Source: Agelaius tricolor
Taxonomy: Eukaryota > Chordata > Aves > Passeriformes > Icteridae
Assembly: GCA_023055355.1 (NCBI GenBank)
Contig: JALJCS010000001.1
Location: 52,395,381 to 52,459,380, forward strand
Reading direction: 5' to 3'
Length of the DNA stretch: 64,000 nt
The notes under the pieces were generated by a model that saw nothing but the letters and a program-made list of their open reading frames with translations, had not been told where the DNA came from and made no database searches. The position numbers and the translations under genes are program-made. This document shows, piece by piece, positions 12,901 to 23,458 of the stretch (within the stretch, counting starts at the first letter, position 1; the number at the start of each line of letters is the position of its first letter).

Positions 12901-15234
12901 TTGTTTCTGGAGACTTTTTTGTCTGATAAATGTTCAGCTACCTAAAGTAGGGTATGCAAGGATTCTGGTGGGAGGGAATAGCAGTGACTGATAATGAAAT
13001 CTTGCATGGCATGTTTGCTGGGACAGTTTATTCCATTATAAAGACAGGGAGCTGTGTAAAAATTTTCAGCTCTCACTCCAAAACAGGCATGTTTGAGACT
13101 ATTTCCCCATCTCTGGCAGAAAAAGTCTCTTCCATAAGTAGTAGATGAAGATGTTCTTACAATTTTTCATCCCCTTTCACTAGGAAAAAAAAAGACAGAA
13201 TCATACAAGTTCTAATAATAATTCTTGTTGTCTTCAGGCTCAATTCAAGGTAAATCTCCACCTGAACCAGTCAATCTGAGGCAAAGAGTTCTTAGCAATT
13301 CCAGCTGGCAACAGATTTTGCAAATATATACTTTTTTTTTGCATTTTGTCAATCTTCCCTTAAGAAGAAAAGCAATTACTTCTTATTTCTTTGTTCATTT
13401 ACTAAGAAAACTGGGTAAATTTGAGTCCGCATGTGCTGAGCAGAACTCTTGGTGTCTGCAAATTTTCAGTGAAAAATTAAATGGGTCTTTTTTGAACTTT
13501 TGAAATACTGTAGCATTTGAAGTTTTCTTGGATTTCTCATTTTACTGCTGTGTTGACTTGGTCTTGAACTTAATGTCCTCACAGAGAAGCATATGATGAA
13601 GTTAAGGTATGTATGTGAAATCCATATTAAAAATAATTCAATCCTATTCTAATAATTATAATTAACATTAAGAAAAATAATGTTTAAATTCTATAGTTGT
13701 TAGTACAAAAATACATTGTTAGTGTAAAAATGCGTCTTCCCAAGTTGTTGAATGCTCTTGTACAGTAAAAGATCATTCTTCTTCAAATAAGAAAATAAGT
13801 TTTTCTTGGGTTCTTTTTATTACTTTTTGACAAAGTTAAAACCCTAAAACTGTTTTAACAGATATAGGGGAAAAAAAAAGAAATCTTGAAAGAATTATCT
13901 GACAATGGTCATTAAAAAAGAATGACTTTTCCTAGGTGGTCTCTGGATGTATAGTTGTCTTCTAGAATAAAGTGAACAGGTTTTATAGGGCAAGATTTGA
14001 TAACATAGACTGGAGAAGTTAATACATGAGACATTTCAGAATACTCTTTACAACATCTCCACACTAGATGACATGCTTATATGTTTCATTAGCACTGGAA
14101 AGAAGGCTTGTTTTCAAGTATTTTTACCCCTGCAGGGTGTCGTCCTCCATGGGAATTCACAGTTGATGCTTCCAGAAAGAAATGAGGCGCTGCTTTTCTC
14201 TCAGCCTTCCCACAGTGTGAAGGTGTGTGGTTTTATAGAGGCTTCAGTTCTGCTAGCCCAGTTAAATAAATGCTGTAGGACCTTAAAACTTGAAGTTTTA
14301 GAAAACACTTTAGCTACTCTGAAACATCAGCTTTCCTTTCTTTCACCCAAAAGAGATGTGGGACATTCTGCTGCTGAGAGCAAAAGAAGGATGAAATTCC
14401 TTGCAGCTCTCAAAGAGTTGCAGGACACATCATTTTCTTTATTAATGAAAGGAAAAGGGGTGACTAAGATGACTAATGGTGACTAAAAGGCAGACACTGT
14501 GCTCTATGAACTTTCTTGGAGGAAAGGATTGTGCATGTCTCTGCTCTATTTCCATAGTTACCCCTCTGTTAGACCCATATAAAAACACTTTTTGGGCTAC
14601 CAAATGGTGGTTGCTTTTAGCAGCTTTTCAGTTTACGGAGACATTAATTGTTGCTTTAGTCAAGTCCCACAGGAAATGCTTGAATTTTGTGGTTTGGGTT
14701 TGTTTGCTTTTAAATATTGAGTTTTTACTAGAAAAGGCTGCTGTGCTACAAATCTTGTAAGAGAGTGTATTCTCATGAGAACCCTAGCCCAATTCTGTAA
14801 AATTCAGGTTTGTACACTGTAACTATAAAATCCCATGTGTATTCTCTGAAACAGAATAAACCTGTGGTACTCAACTTTGTATTGCTGCAAAGAGTGTTCC
14901 AATGAGGATGTTATACTGTAACACAGCAAGGGTCAGGCGTTTTGGATTCTGTTAAGAGAAAAAATTCTGGTTCATCAGCATGACTAGTGGGCATTAAAAT
15001 GTTTTATTAAACACTGTTTAATGACAAATCTGGAGTATTAATATAAACAATAATATTTTCATTTCAGTTCCTTTTATTCATCAGTTTTGGTGAATCTTGA
15101 AGAAGATTAAAAAATGTAGGGTATCTGGTCTACTGATACATCATGAGAAGCTTTATAATTAAATTTTTATCCCTCTGAATGAGCTTTACAGTTTAGTCTG
15201 TTACCATTTTCTTTGTAAATTCTGCATGGTGTAC
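9917..15234. other. AT-rich unique DNA, no supported gene
   Basis: The stretch contains a small inverted repeat at 12463-12496 and a 137-codon open frame at 14073-14486 that has no recognisable domain. A run of pyrimidines and CAG sits at about 14129-14138 inside that frame and an AATAAA at about 14855, so a terminal exon of an unknown transcript is possible, but nothing else supports it. A 22-bp segment at about 13584-13605 between CAG and GTATGT looks like a microexon but the acceptor is weak. No repeat family was recognised elsewhere. Confidence 0.5.
12463..12496. repeat. inverted repeat, 10-bp arms
   Basis: TGATGTAATC and GATTACATCA flank a 14-bp spacer. It is a short stem in unique DNA with no assigned role. 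Confidence 0.75.
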
Positions 15235-15478
15235 CAGTAAAAGCAGCCTTGGGCTAAGGCTGGTCCCAAGCAAAAGCCATGGAGGCAGCCATGTTGTGGC
15301 AATTTTGCCATCCCCTTGGGATGCCTTTGGCAGCTGCGGTATTCCTGAGCTCTGGGCTCTGTGGTTGTTGAGATGCTAACCCTAGGCATAACCCTAACCC
15401 TAGGCAGTAAAAGCAGCCTATGGCTAAGGCTGGTCCCAAGGAAGAAGCCATGGAGGCAGCCATGTTGTGGCAGTTTTG
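15235..15478. repeat. telomere-motif satellite, left block (1.4 units)
   Basis: The first full unit is 15235-15404 (170 bp), starting CAGTAAAAGCAGCC and ending in AACCCTAGGCATAACCC-type sequence. The second unit begins at 15405 and is cut at 15478 by a retroviral insertion; it resumes at 17698. Local GC is much higher than in the flanks. Open frames across the units come from the absence of stops in this GC-rich sequence and are not taken as genes. Confidence 0.93.
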
Positions 15479-15785
15479 TGTTGTCATGTTATTGCAAAAG
15501 TTCCATACCTTCCTAGTGATTTCTCATGGGTAGCTCCTCACAGCGCTAACTGCTTCTTCACAATACAGACAACAAACTGCATCTCTCCTCACAGCATAAC
15601 CAACGAACTCCATCTCTCTCCTCACCCAGCTAACCCACTCTTCTATAGCACTTGTCTTCTTATTGGACACAGCTGTGGCCTATTAAGGGCAGGCCTGTTC
15701 CTAATCTTTGGTGATTAGTACAGCTGCAACTCCTCAGGTGTGAGACTACCTTCTGCACTGTTTTCTTACATTCTCTCCCTCCACA
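15479..15785 (-). repeat. LTR (3' LTR of the minus-strand element)
   Basis: 307 bp. On the plus strand it runs TGTTGTCATG to CTCCACA, so on the minus strand it starts TGTGGAGG and ends ACAACA. It has a CCAATAAGAAG block on the minus strand, shared with the solo LTR at 9590-9910. It is about 34 bp shorter than its partner. Confidence 0.88.
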
Positions 15786-15802
15786 ATTTCCCCTTTTCTT
15801 TT
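15786..15802 (-). promoter_or_regulatory. polypurine tract of the ERV
   Basis: On the minus strand, 17 bases that are all A or G except the last T (AAAAGAAAAGGGGAAAT) abut the 3' LTR start TGTGG. This is the expected place and composition for the plus-strand primer of retroviral reverse transcription, and it fixes the element's direction. Confidence 0.85.
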
Positions 15803-17330
15803 AATTACAAAGTTGCAAGATGTCTGGAAAGATATGTTTGAGTAAATTGATATTATAACATATTCACATATCTCGCTTAGTATGCAAATGTTCAGGCAAT
15901 ATGTCACAGCAAGACCATACGTATCTGAGTTCTGATTTAGTTTTGCTTTCCACTGTCTAGGACATGCCCAAACTTACATTACACATTATCAGCAACTCTT
16001 ATACTTACACTTCTAGAATATTGAAAATATCAATAGCTCTACAACTTTATAAGGCAACTCACAAGAATAAGTCAAAGGCTATATATTAGTATAGTAACAA
16101 ATCAACAGTTACATCATTTTATCAATAGCTATACAAATTGAACAACATTGATCCACTATTTGTCAAGTGTACTTATGTTTATAGAATATAAACTTTTACA
16201 CTTATGCCTAATCAAAGATTAATAGTTTCAATTCACAAAAAAAATGCACATGTTTCATCAGCAAACAAATATACCATACTGAATGATAGAGCTACTCTGT
16301 CCCCAGCTCCAACTGCTGTTTTAATAATTCTCTTCTTCCTTTTACAGTTCTTTGTTGTATTAGTTGGCCACTGCAAGCCTCTCTTGCCTGCTCTGTTTTC
16401 CATGTAGATGAAGCAATCTATTCTTCGCTTGATATGTTATTTCCCATTGTATCCCCAGTGGCTCACCTGTACTCCAGGTGTCAAAGTCTGTCAGGTCCAG
16501 ACCAGGCAGCATCCCCAGCTGCTCTCAGTGCTATGCTGGGCTCCATCTCCAGCTTCACCTCACCCTACGGCCCAATCCCGAATCACATTGGGTTACTGTG
16601 GAGATGGCTACTATACAATTTTAGAAGGCTTCTCTTACATGTTGTCTGTGTGGCTCTGACTCTGCCTCTCGGAGCTCTGTGTTGCTTTTGTTCCAGTGCT
16701 CATGTATCAGTGACTTAGCAAACCTCCCCCTGTACTCCTCAGGGGCCATGCTATTGCTGAGGCACCAGCTGCTGCTGTGGCCATGCCATTTGCCACTTCT
16801 ATCACACCACTCCTGTGTCCTGCTGCACACACTGCCATTCAGGGGGCACCCGGCATCCTGGGTCCCCTCTGAGCTGCAGCTATACCTTGGCAGGGGGTAC
16901 GGGGCTTGCTCCAATGCACTAAATAAGCAAAGTGTATAGTGTCCACTCCTCATATCCAGCACCCTTCTTCTTGAGGGTGGTGCCTCATACATAGTCCAGA
17001 CTTCTAGGCTCCCAGGTCTGCCTGGCTATAGCTCATCTGGATTTTTAGGCTCTCAGGCTCTTGGCTGCTTGACTTCACTATCTTATTTCTCTTAGGTCTG
17101 CAGTTATCTTCCTGAAACACCTTGGGATCGCAATGCCTAATATTTAAGTCCTTTTTCCCAAACCACCACAGGATCACCTCCTTATTGTTCTCTCTACAGT
17201 TCTCTACCTGAATCACCACAGGATCATGTCAGTTTATAATTTAAGCCCATTTACTTAAATCACCATGGGACTATGTCAGAATCACGTCCTTACTACTCTT
17301 CCTACAGATCTCTATGCAAATCACCTAGAG
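15803..17330 (-). other. ERV interior without recognisable genes
   Basis: I find no gag, pol or env motif on either strand. The longest minus-strand frames are 16621-16992 and 17004-17219; neither shows a zinc knuckle, a protease DTG or DSG, or a reverse-transcriptase box. Towards the primer-binding-site end (about 17110-17345) it contains degenerate repeats built around CCACAGGATCA (plus strand). On the plus strand the middle (16440-16940) is locally GC-rich. Confidence 0.7.
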
Positions 17331-17345
17331 ATCAGGTCAGACTCA
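17110..17345 (-). repeat. degenerate ~50-bp tandem repeats in ERV leader
   Basis: Copies of a motif like ACCACAGGATCAYGTC (plus strand) occur near 17121, 17165, 17214, 17262 and 17321, spaced roughly 45-60 bp, with TCTCTACAGTTCTCTACCTG-type sequence between some of them. This is the 5' leader of the element on the minus strand, where a packaging signal would lie. A packaging role is inference only. Confidence 0.6.
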
Positions 17346-17348
17346 CCA
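17331..17348 (-). promoter_or_regulatory. primer-binding site of the ERV
   Basis: On the minus strand the 5' LTR ends ACA, then AT, then TGGTGAGTCTGACCTGAT. A TGG start two bases inside the LTR is the standard position for pairing with the CCA end of a tRNA. I cannot tell which tRNA would pair with it. Confidence 0.75.
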
Positions 17349-17350
17349 AT

Positions 17351-17691
17351 TGTTGTCATTTGATTGCAAAAGTTCCAGAGATTCTTGGTGATTTCTCATG
17401 GGTATCTCCTTACAGCACTAGTGGCTTCTTATTCACAGAACAGACAACAAACTGCATCTTTCTTCACAACTCAGCAAATAAAGTGCATCTCTCTTCACAG
17501 CACAACCAAAAAACAGGAACACTCTTCTCAACCAGCTAACCCACACTTCTATAGCACTCGATTTCTTATTGGACACCGCTGTGGCTGAAGAAGGAAAGGC
17601 TAGTTACTACACTTTGGTGATAAGAACAGCAGAAACTCAATAGGTGTGACACTACCTTCTGCATTGTATTCTAACATTTGAACATTCCACA
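17351..17691 (-). repeat. LTR (5' LTR of the minus-strand element)
   Basis: 341 bp. It shares the terminal TGTTGTCAT...CCACA (plus strand) with the left LTR and the same order of blocks, including CAGACAACAAACTGCATC and TTCTTATTGGACAC. Many substitutions and small indels separate the two copies. Confidence 0.88.
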
Positions 17692-19362
17692 GTTTTGCGT
17701 TCCCATTGAGATGCCTTTGGCAGCTCTGGTGTACCTCGAGCTCTGGGCTCTGTGGTTTTTGAGCGCCTAACCCTAGGCAGGAAAAGCAGCCTAGGGCTAA
17801 GGCTGGTCTTGAGGCCAAGGAGATGGAGCAGCCATGTTGTGGCAGTTTTGTCTTCTCTTTGGGATGCCTTTGGCAGCTGCAGTGTGCCTGGAGCTCTGGA
17901 CTCCATGATTTTTGAGACGCTAACCCTAGGCGTCACCCTAACCCTAAACCTTAGCAATAAAAGCAGCCTAGGTCTAAGGGTGGTCTTGAGGCCAAAGCCA
18001 TGAAGGCAGCCAGGTATTGGCAGCTTTGCCTTCCCATTGGGATGCCTTTGGTAGCTGCCGTGTGCCTGGAGCTCTGGGCCCTGTGGTTTTTGAGACGCTT
18101 ACCCTAGGTGGAACCCTAACCCTAAGCACTAAAAGCAGCCTAGGGCTAAGGCTGGTCTTGAGGCAGAAGCCATGGAGGCAGCCATGTTGTGGCATTTTTG
18201 CCTTCCCCTTGGCACGCCTTTGGCAGCTGCCACATGCCTGGAGCTCTTGGCTCCGTGGTTTTGGAGACACTAACCCTAGGCATCACCATAATCCTAACCC
18301 TAGGCAGGAAAGGCAGCCTAGGCCAAGGCTGGTCCCGAGGATAAAGTCGTGGAGGCACCATGTTGTGGCAGTTTTGGGGTGTCCTTGGGATGCCTTTGGC
18401 AGCTGCAGAATGCCTGGAGCTCTGTGCTCTGGTTTGTGAGATGCTAACCTTAGCCGTAACCCTAACCCTAACTCCAGGCACTAAAAGCAGTCTAGGGGTA
18501 AGGCTTGTCCTGAGGTAAAAGCCGTGCAGGCAGCCATGTTGTTGCCGTTTTGCCTTCCTTTGGGATGTCTTTGGTAGCTGGGGTGTGCCTGGAGTTCTGG
18601 GCTCTGTGGTTTTTGAGGCGCTAACCCTAGGCGTAACCCTAAACCTTAGCAATAAAAGCAGCCTAGGTCTAAGGCGGGTCTTGAGGCAAAAGACATGGAG
18701 GCAGCCAGGTAGTGGAAGTTTTGTCTTGTCCTTGGGATGCCTTTGGCAGCTGCAGAATGCCTGGAGCTCTGTGCTCTGGTTTTTGAGACGCTACCCTTAG
18801 CCGTAACCCTAACCCTAACTCCAGGCACTAAAAGCAGCCTAGGGGTAAGACTTGTCCCGAGGCAAAAGCCATGCAGGCAGCCATGTTGTCGCCGTTTTGC
18901 CTTCCTTTGGGATGTCTTTGGCAGCTGGGGTGTGCCTGGAGTTCTGGGCTCTGTGGTTTTTGAGACGCTAACCCTAGGCATAACCTTAAACCTAACTCAG
19001 AGTGTTAAAAGCAGCCTAGGGCTAAATCTGATCCCAAGGCCAAAGCCATGCAGGCAGGTAGGTTGGGGCCGTTTTGCCTTCACCTCTGGATGCCTTTGGC
19101 AGCTGCGGTGTGTCTCATCCTCTGGGCTTTGTGGTTTTTGAGTTGCTAACCCTAAGTGTCACCCTAACCCTAACCCTGAGCAGTAAAAGCATCCTAGGGC
19201 TAAGGCTGGTCCCGAGGCCAAAGCCATGGAGGCAGCCAGGTTGCGGCATTTTTCGCTTCCCATTAGGATGCTTCTGGCAGCTGCCCCATGCCTGGATTTC
19301 TGGGCTGAGTGGTTTTTGAGACTAACCCTTGATGGAATCCTAACCCTATGCAGTAAAAGCAT
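17692..19362. repeat. telomere-motif satellite, right block (~9.5 units)
   Basis: Unit starts (at the CAGTAAAAGC-like motif) fall at 17778, 17955, 18127, 18305, 18479, 18650, 18826, 19003, 19181 and 19351, giving periods of 177, 172, 178, 174, 171, 176, 177, 178 and 170 bp. Each unit reads: a CACTAAAAGCAGCC start, GCCTAGGGCTAAGGCTGG, a GCCATGGAGGCAGCCATG core, GGGATGCCTTTGGCAGCTG, GCCTGGAGCTCTGGGCTCTG, TTTTTGAGACGC, then one to three telomere-like TAACCC repeats. The array stops at 19362 after a last partial CAGTAAAAGCAT. Units 18305-18649 and 18650-19002 form a two-unit higher-order repeat. The long frames on both strands (up to 168 codons) are by-products of the repeat and have no domain. 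Confidence 0.95.
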
Positions 19363-20729
19363 ATTTGCCAAAAATATATATTGTATCATGTATTTTCAAT
19401 GTAAAAAATTTCTACTTGTTTTTTGCATCCTTCCAACCTAGTTTTAGAGCTGTGAATGTTTTTTAGCTTTTTTTCCATGAGGCTTTAAATTTTTCTTCAT
19501 TTTTGGTATGCTTCCTTGGGATACAGTGCTGGTATCATTTTGTAGCATCTTGGAGTTGTCTGTCCTGAAGGCAACACTCAAAAAGTCACGATTAAAAATG
19601 GAAAAAAAAGAAAAAAACTCATGGAAAACTGCATGAAGTTACTTGGTGCACTTGCTTGTGGTAAATAGGGGTTTTTATCGGGATAAAACGTGTTGTGATT
19701 TCTAGTTTTCTTTTGTGCTGCAATTCGCTGCTGCATCTTTTTCAGGGCCTGCACGCCCCCTGCGGTCTTCTCCTGCACCCGCAGCCTCCGGAGCAGCCCC
19801 GTTCCTGGAGCACCAAAATTACTCCATCCATTACCAAATTGATTTTTAACCTTATAGCACGCAGTATTGGAACGCAAACACTTTCTGCCTGGCTACAGAC
19901 ACGTTCATAAGGAAAGCGATCATTCTTTGTCCAACCTTGCAGTTTTTATTAATATATTGATCTTAAACCTTGGTAGGTTTCATAGTTCTTTTTTTTTTTT
20001 TCTAGTCAATTTAATTTGTACTGAATCAGTTTTACATCTGCAGTAAAATATTACTAAAATTTTCTATAAATTTTTATGAAGTGAGGATTTTCTTCATATG
20101 TTTTATTGGGTAATTTAAGGAAATCCATCCTACTCCATTTGTGTCTTTTTAAGTGCTCTCTGTTCATTTCACTGGAATCATAAGTGTCCTCTTATGCCTT
20201 TTGTTAAGTATGGTCTGGAGAACTGTGCATTTGTTAAAAGAGGTGGGTTTTTTTACCCTGTTTTTGAGCCTTCCTGCTTTTCACTCTCACTTTTGAGCAT
20301 ATTATTTTAATCTGTGATGGACAGATAAATGTGAAATTGTAGCAGAGTATTTGGGTATTTTCCTAACATGGGAGATTTGCCATTAGCACACAGAGTATTC
20401 CAGCTGTATGCAAATACACACCTATCAAAACCAGTCATTTAATGTCACATTTGAACATATTCTTAGAATCTGTTTTCTAAATCCTTTTGTAATCACAAAA
20501 GAAATCTGTAAGTCATTCCCATTTCCAACTTTTCTTTTTTTAAATTAAATTAATTACTACATTTGCTTTTTATACCTATAAAACACACTAAAGAAACACA
20601 AATAACTGTAAAAGATGAAGCTGTTGGCTCCTCTGAAGCCTAACATCTAATCTGAACTAGATACTCAGTTTAAGGTCATTTCTCCTTATGCTTTCACTTG
20701 AAACATGGTAGAAGAGGCCATCCCCACCT

Positions 20730-20830
20730 GGCTATGCCCTCCTTTCAGGCAGTTGTAGAGAAGACCGAGGTCTCCCCTGAGTTTCCTTTTCCCCAGACTG
20801 AACACACCCAGATTTTAGCAATATTAGTAA
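20730..20830 (-). mobile_element. short CR1 LINE scrap, minus strand
   Basis: CTCCTTTCAGGCAGTTGTAG, then GAGGTCTCCCCTGAG and CCCCAGACTGAACACACCCAG match the antisense of the CR1 3' region (the 'lead to gagaagaggaggctcaggggagacct' type segment). It is too short to place in a subfamily. Confidence 0.65.
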
Positions 20831-21000
20831 TACCACTAGTGATCTGCCACAGACATTAACATCCATTAATAAATCTCCCTTTTGCTTCTCAGATTGGCTC
20901 AGTCTTGTCACCACTGTAAAAATTTAGCGTCTTCTTGGTCAATGTGACCAACATTTTGTTGCTGCTTGTGAAGACAAACACCTGTGAACATGTCCATGAG

Positions 21001-21038
21001 CACACAAACACACACGCGCGCGCGTACACACACGCACA
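21001..21038. repeat. CA/CG alternating run
   Basis: CACACAAACACACACGCGCG and on to CACACGCAC is an almost pure alternating purine-pyrimidine stretch with a short CG core. It is a (CA)n microsatellite with Z-DNA-forming potential. Confidence 0.85.
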
Positions 21039-22014
21039 TTGCAGTGACTTGGTTTGTGTTGACTTGCTTGCCTTTAATTCTGAGTATTTTATCAGGCCTC
21101 TTTACTAGCAGTGTTACAGATTTACTACCACATTTTAAGACCAGAACACTTTCAACCTTCATAAACTTAAGTTTAAATTCAGTGACTTCGTTGTCTCAGT
21201 AAATTCTTAGTAATTTGTCAAGATGAACCTGTAATATTCCTTCAAGTCACTTCTCCCAAAATATGAGTTCCTCATCAGGTTCTCACATAACCAGCCAGAT
21301 TTGCTGTTCTGTAAGGCACAAGTCTTCCAATGTTAACATCTTTCCTTTTGGATGTTGTGGGATTTTTTCTTTCTAAATAGTATACATACATATTAAATTT
21401 TTATCTTGGGCATTGAATGTCTTCAATAGCTGCCTAGTCAGCATCCCTTGACAAAATTAAGCAAGAAATCATAAATCATCAAGGACTTCAAATAAACTGC
21501 TGTCACCTTATGGTGACCTGTTTTTCCATTGAGTTCTCTTGGTTGAGAATAAAGGGTGAAATGTTTTAAACCTCTCTTTTTCATTTCTGCTGTTCCAGAC
21601 ACTTCCTAGAGAATCTATTCACTGCTCCGTTCTTCCCCTCAGAGGATTGCCACTGATCCATTTTATGCCAGATATCACATGGGTTTCAAAGGCTTACAAA
21701 ATCTGTAAAGGAACTGCTTCACAATGCATGGAGTTACATGGAGCTTAACCATTAAACAGTCCCTAGCACAAGGAATGAGACTCATTCAGTTCTGACTAAT
21801 AACTGAATTACTCACTTTTTCTCTAGGATGTTCCACAGCATGACCTGCCTCTTTTTTAATGGAAATTTTTCCATGGTTTTACTGTTCCCCATAATGTTCT
21901 TTCACTGAATCCCTATTAGTAGTGTAATACAGCTGCATTCACTTTCTCTTTTGTGTGATCTGTATTATACAGCATACATGTAGTGCAAGAAAGAAATCTC
22001 TTTTGTTGTTTACC

Positions 22015-22107
22015 TGGACTGGTGGGAGGTGTCCTTGCCCATGGGAGGGAGAGTACACTAGATGAGTTTTAAGGTTCCTTCCAGCCCAAACTATCCTATG
22101 TTTTATG
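22015..22107 (+). mobile_element. CR1 LINE 3' end, plus strand
   Basis: GTGGGAGGTGTCCTTGCCCA, ACTAGATGAGTTTTAAGGTT and CCTTCCAGCCCAAACTATCC followed by TATG match the terminal ~90 bp of avian CR1. The copy is strongly 5'-truncated, as is usual for CR1. Confidence 0.85.
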
Positions 22108-23458
22108 TCTTATTGTCTCCACATCACACAATAATTTTCTCATTCTACATAGCAGAAAAGTCTACCAAGAAAATAGTAGAACTGAACATCACTGTCATCT
22201 TAACAACTAAAGTACATGAGAAATGTATTAATACTCATATTAAAATCTGTCTCCCAAAGTGTTTATGGGAGTCCATATAACTTCAGGACACTCCAGCTTT
22301 AGGTCTTATGCCTAGAAAAATACTTTTTTATTAACATATTTTCTTTATAGAAAATATGTGTGGGCTCATTTGCCATGTACTACACTAGCTTCTTTATTGA
22401 TACTGGTAATAGCCTATTTTAAATTAAACAATGATGATTTCCTCTCCCTATTTTACACATTATTTAATATTTACATTTATCATACTATAATACGTCTATT
22501 TTACGTTCGAAAAAACCTTTTGTTTGAACATCCATGGATATAGGAAAGTAACTCTTATTAATGTAACATTGGAATAACACTGGAATAACACTTTCCCATC
22601 ATGTTTGTTGTGTATTCAAAAGTACATTACAACTATTAACCACAAGATGGCTCAATAGGAGAGGGAAATGTAGTTCTTTGACATCATAAAACCACACCAT
22701 TTCTGCATTTTAAAACAACATAATCTTGGCTCCTCAGACACTAGGATTGAATGCATCCAGTTCACTCCATTATTGAAACACAGAAACACTGTAGTGTTAA
22801 CCAAGTTTAGATAAAAAGCAGCCATGACTTTTAGTATCCTTCATTATAAAGTTTAAAAGTGCAAGGTTTTTTCAGATCTGAGGAAAAACCAAACAAGAAT
22901 CATGGAAGGAATCAAACTTTTAAAGGCAAAAATTCGTTGAAAAACTGCTGCATGTTGCAGAGACTGAATAAGTCCTCTGTTATCACCAATGAAATATTTT
23001 TAATTACTCTATATGAATCAGGCTTATACTCTTATTAATGTGACATAAATTGCTAATACATAGAGTGCTGATCATTTAGCTGTCAACATTAAGACATAAA
23101 CAATGTTCATCTCTCTCTTATTTTTTTCTTTACTACTATTTGCCAGTTATCAATGATTTTACTTCAAATGCATTTGCATGCGGAATCACTTAATATCAAT
23201 ATAGAATACAATTTTCCTTTCTTCACTTATAGAATAGATGTTTAGAAACTCTTATTTTGGTTAAAAACTTCTTCAAACTCGTGCATAATGCTGGAAAGGT
23301 TTCTGCCCAATTCCTGGTGACTGAAGCAAAATCATCACAAAGGAAACAGAGCCACCTTGTTTGGAGCAGCTCGTTTCTGTAAAACTAAGATCCAGAAGTA
23401 TCACCTCCTGCATTGTACTCTCTTAAGATTAATAGGGAGCACCAGTATTTTGTTTTAG

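Larger units (their letters stand above)
15479..17691 (-). mobile_element. non-autonomous endogenous retrovirus (2.2 kb), minus strand
   Basis: This 2213-bp LTR element has two homologous terminal direct repeats (15479-15785 and 17351-17691) around a 1565-bp interior. The outer ends read TG...CA, and the exact 6-bp duplication GTTTTG flanks it (15473-15478 and 17692-17697). Orientation comes from two signals on the minus strand: a primer-binding site starting TGG two bases inside the upstream LTR, and a purine tract AAAAGAAAAGGGGAAAT directly before the downstream LTR. The interior has no open frame over about 125 codons and no recognisable gag, protease, polymerase or envelope motif, so it must have moved with proteins from another virus. 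The LTRs differ visibly (about one base in four or five by eye, plus indels), so the insertion is old. It interrupts a telomere-motif satellite unit. The interior also carries degenerate ~50-bp repeats close to the primer-binding site. Confidence 0.88.
19363..22014. other. mostly unique DNA, one GC-rich patch and a CR1 scrap
   Basis: AT-rich sequence follows the satellite directly. A GC-rich patch at about 19735-19910 reads like part of an unidentified repeat or an old retrocopy: a minus-strand frame runs through it, but I recognise no protein. A CR1-derived minus-strand scrap lies at 20730-20830, and an alternating purine-pyrimidine run at 21001-21038. No gene is supported. Confidence 0.5.

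Noticed and set aside
13584..13605. 22-bp microexon between CAG and GTATGT
   Set aside because: Pyrimidine tract is poor and no neighbouring exon fits.
14073..14486. 137-codon plus-strand open frame
   Set aside because: No domain, no clear splice or promoter context, and a frame of this size is expected once or more by chance in 64 kb scanned on six frames.
17752..19141. Overlapping open frames up to 168 codons on both strands of the satellite
   Set aside because: They repeat with the satellite unit, change frame between units, exist on both strands at once and show no domain. They result from GC-rich repeats without stops.
15235..19362. CRISPR array or bacterial repeat system
   Set aside because: Units are contiguous satellite without spacers, and the whole window is vertebrate in character.
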